Assembly: GCA_030628375.1 (NCBI GenBank)
Contig: DAOVRD010000006.1
Span: forward strand, 1-32,018
Source: Planctomycetota bacterium
Lineage (GTDB): Bacteria; Planctomycetota; Brocadiia; SM23-32
Length of the DNA: 32,018 nt
Direction of reading: 5' to 3'
Each line of letters opens with the position of its first letter. Position 1 is the stretch's first letter. The notes below the pieces were generated by a model. That model was not told where the DNA came from, ran no database searches, and worked only from the letters and a program-made list of their open reading frames with translations. The position numbers and the translations under genes were made by a program. Of the stretch, positions 27,319 to 32,018 are shown one piece after another.

Positions 27319-27791
27319 TCCCGAACCCCCACCAGTTTCTTGAACAATGACCGAAAGCCCTCTGTGCCGCCGGAGCCCTGTTCGGCGACAAGTTGCGGGA
27401 GCTCCTCTTCGGCGAACTCCGCCACTCGCGTCACACTGTCCCCCGCAGCGGCCAGCAGGACGATGCGGCCCGCCACCCGAACCAGGTAAAGGTGCAGCTT
27501 GCGCCCCACCATGCGTGCCTCCAGCAGCTCCATGTAGCGTCCCTTCCGGAGCAGCCCGCCCCCGTCCAGCTTCTTGACGACGTAAACACCGACGCAGATA
27601 AGGCCGATGACAAGCATGGTGCCCCCGACCACGCGCACCCAGGGCAGGCCCACGTGGTCGTCCTCCCACTGCCAGTGCAGCGCGGAGGCTTCGTCCGCCG
27701 CCACAGGTTCGGCCAACACCTCAATGGTCGGGGCGAGCGCCAACACGACCGCCAGCGCCAGCCACCATTTCGCTTTCCGCGCATGATGCAT
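27315..27791 (-). CDS. fliO: Flagellar biosynthesis protein FliO
   Basis: Single TM (VVGGTMLVIGLICVGVYVVKKL) and FliO-type domain LEARMVGRKLHLYLVRVAGRIVLLAAAGDSVTRVAEF; start at 27791 (ORF open to 27812). Confidence 0.85.
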   Translation of the reverse strand: MHHARKAKWWLALAVVLALAPTIEVLAEPVAADEASALHWQWEDDHVGLPWVRVVGGTMLVIGLICVGVYVVKKLDGGGLLRKGRYMELLEARMVGRKLHLYLVRVAGRIVLLAAAGDSVTRVAEFAEEELPQLVAEQGSGGTEGFRSLFKKLVGVRE

Positions 27792-28004
27792 TCGAGCCCC
27801 TCCGACAAACACAAAACCGGCCGAGGGAACAAGCGCAACAGGCGTACCACTGGGGGCGGTGGGCGCGAGAAAAGGGGCGGGGATGCGGACGAGATAAATA
27901 CTTGCTCACAAAGCGCTTACAACTGCCGTCGGGGCGAGACCCGATACGCCTGGGAGGGACCCGTGACCTGAGGGGCGAAGGGGCGAACAGAGACGTAGCG
28001 TTTC

Positions 28005-28403
28005 TCAACGTTCGTTAGTTTTGTCAACCTTCTGCTCGGCTCCGCCGAGTCCCCGAATACGCCCGCTGGGGTTGATGACCTCCGTTATGCGCAGGCCGAA
28101 GTTGTTGTCCACGACGACCACTTCGCCCCGGGCGAAACGCACGTCGCGCACGTAGAGGTCCACGGCCTCGCCGGCAGACCGGTCCAACTCCACGACGGAG
28201 CCCGTTCCCAATTGCAGGAGCTCCTGGATTGTCATGGTGGTCCGGCCCAGTTCGGCGGTGACGGGCATGGAGATATCGAGCACCAGGTCAAGACTGAGGC
28301 CCCCGCCGCCTTCTTCGTCCGTCAGTTCGCTGAATCCGGCGGCTTTCGCCTCCACGGGCTGCTCGTTCTGTTCTTTGTCGACTTCGTCGCCTTTCGCGGC
28401 CAT
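28005..28403 (-). CDS. fliN: Flagellar motor switch protein FliN
   Basis: LDLVLDISMPVTAELGRTTMTIQELLQLGTGSVVELDRSAGEAVDLYVRDVRFARGEVVVVDNNFGLRITEVI. Confidence 0.95.
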   Translation of the reverse strand: MAAKGDEVDKEQNEQPVEAKAAGFSELTDEEGGGGLSLDLVLDISMPVTAELGRTTMTIQELLQLGTGSVVELDRSAGEAVDLYVRDVRFARGEVVVVDNNFGLRITEVINPSGRIRGLGGAEQKVDKTNER

Positions 28404-28408
28404 CGTTA

Positions 28409-29380
28409 TCACTCCCTCATGATGAGTTTGACCGCGAGTTTCCCACTGGACGTGCCGGGGTATCCGCGGAACTTCACCTTGTCGTTCACCTTCACCTGAA
28501 GAGCATCTCCGATACGCGAGTCGAGCACGATCACGTCGCCCGGTTCCACCTGCACGAGCCTGGCCACCTGGACGTCAGCCGTTCCCAGAAGCACAATCAG
28601 CTCCACGGTCGAGCGCTTCAAGTTCGTGCGCACGGTACTGCCTATGTCCTCGTCGGCGCTGTGGGGCAGGACGTGCTCCAACTGGCCGGTTTCGGGCGGA
28701 AGGGCGCGCACCGCCTCGAAAGGCACAGCCAGCGACACCTGTCCAGATCCGACGTTGCTTTGCATCAGGAAGGAGAACTGCACGAAGTCCTCGCCGCCGG
28801 GGAACAAGTCCACAGTCTGCAAGTCCTGTGCGAAGGATCCCAACCGCACCTCGAACTCGCCGATCCTCTTCCACAGCTCGGGCAAGGGCTTCAAGAACGC
28901 CCGCACAAAACCGGACAAAACCAGGACGTCCAGATCGGTGAACTCAAGGGTGGCGGATTCGCTGGTCCCCACCTGGCCGCCCATCATCCTCTCCAGGGCC
29001 GCTGCGGCGAACTGAGTGTCCATTATCACAGCGCCGCGGTGGGCAAGCGGCTCCATCAGGAAAACGAAGCCCACCACTGCATCCCCCACCTCCTCGAGCA
29101 GGTTCGCCCACTTCATCTGCTCCATACTGACCAGTTGCATCTTGACGTTGCTGCGCAGCAGGCGGGACGCGTAGGTAGTGGCGTTCTGGGCGAGACTCTC
29201 GTTTATTCTTCTCAGTTTCTCCTGCTGGGACTTGTTGAACCGGCTGGGCTGGTGGAAGTCATACCCGTGGACTCGGCGGGCGGGCTCCACCTTCTCGACG
29301 GGCGCATCCTCACCCCTGGTGGCAGCCAGCAAGGCCTCCACCTCGTCCTTGGAGAGCTTGCCATCTTCGGCCGGGCTCAT
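28409..29380 (-). CDS. fliM: Flagellar motor switch protein FliM
   Basis: KLSKDEVEALLAAT N-term; YDFHQPSRFNKSQQEKLRRINESLAQNATTYASRLLRSNV; C-terminal SpoA domain GDVIVLDSRIGDALQVKVNDKVKFRGYPGTSSGKLAVKL. Confidence 0.96.
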   Translation of the reverse strand: MSPAEDGKLSKDEVEALLAATRGEDAPVEKVEPARRVHGYDFHQPSRFNKSQQEKLRRINESLAQNATTYASRLLRSNVKMQLVSMEQMKWANLLEEVGDAVVGFVFLMEPLAHRGAVIMDTQFAAAALERMMGGQVGTSESATLEFTDLDVLVLSGFVRAFLKPLPELWKRIGEFEVRLGSFAQDLQTVDLFPGGEDFVQFSFLMQSNVGSGQVSLAVPFEAVRALPPETGQLEHVLPHSADEDIGSTVRTNLKRSTVELIVLLGTADVQVARLVQVEPGDVIVLDSRIGDALQVKVNDKVKFRGYPGTSSGKLAVKLIMRE

Positions 29381-29880
29381 TGGACGTTGAGCTCCGTGAA
29401 AAGGACGCCCTCGATCTGGTGATCGCCGTACTCGCTCAACACCTTGTTGAAGCCGTCCTGGATGTCTCTACGCAGCCTGGTCAGAGCCGCACCCCCCTTG
29501 ACCTCATCGAGCTGCTTGTCCGACAGGTAGGCCAGGAGCCAATCCTGGAAGACGGCCTTCTTGTCGCCCTCGATCAGATTGCGGATGTCGGCGCTGGATT
29601 CCTTGCCCACCTGAAGGGTGATGTTCACCTTCAAGTAACGCGTCATGCGGCCCTCGTCCAGATTCGCCACGGTGGACCCGAACGGCACGTATTCATACCG
29701 GGCCTGATCGCTCTGCGACGTCTGGGCGCTCACTGGGACCTGGGGCGCCCCTGGCGCCCCGCTGATCAGGCGGGCCACTACCAGTCCCGTGGCTCCAGCG
29801 ACCAAGACGACCGCGGCCACGACAAGCACCACCAAGAGCACACCGCCTGATCTGGGATCACGATGTTTCGCTGGTTTCAC
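29377..29880 (-). CDS. fliL: Flagellar basal body-associated protein FliL
   Basis: Single TM; RYLKVNITLQVGKESSADIRNLIEGDKKAVFQDWLLAYLSDKQLDEVKG...VLFTELNVQ. GTG at 29880 has AAGGAG upstream and is preferred over ATG 29916. Confidence 0.88.
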   Translation of the reverse strand: MKPAKHRDPRSGGVLLVVLVVAAVVLVAGATGLVVARLISGAPGAPQVPVSAQTSQSDQARYEYVPFGSTVANLDEGRMTRYLKVNITLQVGKESSADIRNLIEGDKKAVFQDWLLAYLSDKQLDEVKGGAALTRLRRDIQDGFNKVLSEYGDHQIEGVLFTELNVQ

Positions 29881-30667
29881 TTTCTGCTGCTCCTTGCTCT
29901 CTGAACGCACGTACATACGGCTTGGTCAACATAATGTCAACTCTTAGCTGGGTAGCCGGCGGACCCACATGTCCATTCTCCGGAAGCTCCCGACGACAGA
30001 AGCTATAGAACCGCGTGGCAGCAGCTTCGCGCACGATCGGACTCATCTGGTCAACGAGCTTCTGGCGGACACGCTGGGCCGCGGCCAGCGCCCGCCGTGT
30101 CTGCTCCAGTTCTTCGCGGTCGGACCCACGCAGGACGGCCCCAATGCGGATAACGAAGCCTCGCGCCAGGATCAACGGCTGCAGGCGCGGGGCCAGTTCC
30201 TGGCAGAACTTCTCCTGCTCGGGGCCGAACTCCTCCTCCGCGTCAAGGTACGAGAAAGGCGTCGGAAGGGTCACCAGCCAGCCGACACCGTACCTGGGCT
30301 CCTGCACATCAAACTGGTCTTCCAGCGCCTCCAATGCGCGCTGGGCGTCCTCGCGCTCAGCGTCAATCCGGCGCAAGATGGACGGGTCGTCCTGGCCCTC
30401 GGCCGAACGATAGCGCGGACCAACTGCACCGGGAGCGACCCGGCCTCCCGCCCGGTCCCAGATGCCCCCGAGACCAAAGGTCTCCAGGGCCCGCACAAAG
30501 GATCCTTTGCCGGCGTAGAACAGCCCCTTGTGCTGCACCGGGGCAAACGCCTGCAGGATGATGAAGAAAGCCAGCAGCAGCGTCATGATCGAGCAGTAGG
30601 CCATCATGTAGCGCGGCGCGCCCTTTCGCCGCGGCTCCTCTTCTTGCGCGGGGGGGATGGGAGAAAT
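29858..30667 (-). CDS. Second MotB-like protein lacking the TM aspartate; predicted ATT initiation
   Basis: SPIPPAQEEEPRRKGAPRYMMAYCSIMTLLLAFFIILQAFAP aligns with the MotB TM (compare PAWMLTFGDTITLLLTFFLMLLTFS in the upstream motB); degenerate OmpA-like C-terminus. GGAGGT lies 7 nt upstream of in-frame ATT at 30667; the first ATG is 30607, inside the conserved TM preamble. Confidence 0.75.
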   Translation of the reverse strand: MSPIPPAQEEEPRRKGAPRYMMAYCSIMTLLLAFFIILQAFAPVQHKGLFYAGKGSFVRALETFGLGGIWDRAGGRVAPGAVGPRYRSAEGQDDPSILRRIDAEREDAQRALEALEDQFDVQEPRYGVGWLVTLPTPFSYLDAEEEFGPEQEKFCQELAPRLQPLILARGFVIRIGAVLRGSDREELEQTRRALAAAQRVRQKLVDQMSPIVREAAATRFYSFCRRELPENGHVGPPATQLRVDIMLTKPYVRAFREQGAAESETSETS

Positions 30668-30670
30668 GGC

Positions 30671-31363
30671 TCACACCTCCAACATGGTGATCTCGCACAT
30701 GCCCGGCAGCACGGGCGTATCAAGCAATTGAATATTGTCACTCAGGCCGACGTCCTTGCACAGGTCCGAGCTGTGCTGACGCAAGTAATGGACAACCTTC
30801 ATCGCGAAAGCCAGTGATTGGGCCTGCCTTTGGCCCGCCGGCACCTGCTGTGCGGCACTGGCCCGAACCACAATACTGTAGGCCTTGGCCCTCGTCATCT
30901 TGACGATACGGCTCAATATCTCATTTCCGGACCGGTCGAGTTCGGTCCCGACACCGAACAGGTCCACCAGAGCAACGCGTATCACCACTGCGCCTTTCAG
31001 TTGTTTCAGCACCGATATATCTATCTCTTCGGGGTATTTGCGCAGTTCCTCAAGGGGGCTTTCGTGCTCCATCGGCGGGGTTTCGGCACCCTCGGTATCC
31101 AACCGGGCCTCATGGAGGCGGCGCTGTTCCGGAGCCAGGTCGCCCATGCCCGGCTCGCCCGGGAATGCGGACATCTGGCGGCTGCCCCCCATTAACCCCC
31201 GGGCGAAGGCCTGGAAATCCTCCGGGTTCGGCGTGGAGAAGGTCAGCAGCATGAGAAAGAAAGTCAAGAGCAGCGTGATGGTGTCTCCAAAGGTGAGCAT
31301 CCAGGCCGGGGAGCCAGTGCTCCCTTCCGTCTCTTCCGCTGTTTGCTCGTCAGGCATCGTCAT
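30671..31363 (-). CDS. motB: Flagellar motor stator protein MotB
   Basis: GSPAWMLTFGDTITLLLTFFLMLLTFSTPNPEDF with conserved Asp; short OmpA-like C-terminal region. Confidence 0.88.
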   Translation of the reverse strand: MTMPDEQTAEETEGSTGSPAWMLTFGDTITLLLTFFLMLLTFSTPNPEDFQAFARGLMGGSRQMSAFPGEPGMGDLAPEQRRLHEARLDTEGAETPPMEHESPLEELRKYPEEIDISVLKQLKGAVVIRVALVDLFGVGTELDRSGNEILSRIVKMTRAKAYSIVVRASAAQQVPAGQRQAQSLAFAMKVVHYLRQHSSDLCKDVGLSDNIQLLDTPVLPGMCEITMLEV

Positions 31364-32018
31364 TGGGCCGGTTTCCTCTCACCGGGAGCCAGATAGGACG
31401 TCAACCGGTCCTCCAGAACGCTGGGGTTCACGCCGGCCTGAATGCCCGTCAGGCCCTCGATCATCATGCGGCGGACGGTCTCTCCTTCCTTGCTGCGGGT
31501 GGTCAGTTTCCCAGCCAGAGGGATGAACAACAGGTTGGCCAACAACGCGCCGTAGAAGGTGGTCAGCAAGGCCGTGGCCATGCCGACGCCGATCTTGGAC
31601 GGGTCGTCGAGCTCTCGGAGCATCTGAACCAGCCCGATCAGCGTGCCTATCATGCCGAAAGCGGGCGCCGCGTCTCCCATGAAAGACAGGATGCCGGCGC
31701 CCAGTCGGTTCCGCCGCTGCAAGGTGTTCAGCTCGATCAGCATGACTTCACGTATCTGGTCGCTCTCGGTGCCGTCTACGAGGAGCTGAAGCCCCTTGGT
31801 CAGGAAGTCGTCATCAAGCTGCCGCATGCTCTCCTCCAGGGCCAGCACGCCGTCCCTGCGAGCGGTTCGCGCGAACCCCGACATCTGTTCAATAACGCGT
31901 TCGGCCGGAGGGATGTTGACGGCGAATGTCCGTTTGACCACGCTGAATATCCGCAGGACCTCCGCCATGGGGAAGTGAACCAGCGTGGCGCAGAACGTGC
32001 CGCCCACCGTGATCAGCA
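31360..32018 (-). CDS. motA: Flagellar motor stator protein MotA, 5' end truncated by window edge
   Basis: GGTFCATLVHFPMAEVLRIFSVVKRTF; GAGILSFMGDAAPAFGMIGTLIGLVQMLRELDDPSKIGVGMATALLTTFYGALLANLLFIPLAGKL. The usual N-terminal TM lies beyond position 32018. Confidence 0.94.
   Translation of the reverse strand, partial: LITVGGTFCATLVHFPMAEVLRIFSVVKRTFAVNIPPAERVIEQMSGFARTARRDGVLALEESMRQLDDDFLTKGLQLLVDGTESDQIREVMLIELNTLQRRNRLGAGILSFMGDAAPAFGMIGTLIGLVQMLRELDDPSKIGVGMATALLTTFYGALLANLLFIPLAGKLTTRSKEGETVRRMMIEGLTGIQAGVNPSVLEDRLTSYLAPGERKPAQ

Noticed and set aside
27319-27669. N-terminal extension of the fliP ORF
   Set aside because: Overlaps FliO in another frame; the GTG at 27318 followed by a proper signal/TM region is the sensible start.

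Overview
This window is dominated by one very long minus-strand flagellar gene cluster, about 34 tightly packed and often overlapping ORFs between 4280 and the right edge. In transcription order it reads motA(partial)-motB-motB-like-fliL-fliM-fliN-fliO-fliP-fliQ-fliR-flhB-flhA-flhG-(73 aa membrane protein)-fliA-(79 aa)-(89 aa)-(lipoprotein)-(lipoprotein)-fliK-flgD-flgE-(PilZ/YcgR-like)-flgF-flgG-flgA-flgH-flgI-flgJ(rod-binding)-flgN-like-flgK-flgL-(207 aa)-(140 aa). On the plus strand at the left end are a GH57 1,4-alpha-glucan branching-enzyme-like gene and glnS, with REP-like palindromes and a short tandem repeat in the spacer between them. The presence of FlgH and FlgI and of lipoprotein signals implies a diderm. 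The gene order and GC-rich code suggest a Planctomycetota-like or similar lineage, but that is only a weak inference. The most interesting points are: (1) a second MotB-like protein between motB and fliL whose TM helix has Ser where MotB has the ion-binding Asp, and which appears to initiate at ATT right after the motB stop; (2) an undescribed four-gene module (disordered peptide, Cys-containing small protein, two lipoproteins) between fliA and fliK; (3) FlhG without the FlhF-activating N-terminal motif and with no flhF next to it; (4) a membrane-anchored YcgR-like c-di-GMP protein inside the hook/rod cluster; (5) a repeated 36-bp intergenic element in two of the three largest gaps of the operon; (6) FlgH without a lipobox. 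All protein calls are by eye from motif recognition; no database search was run.
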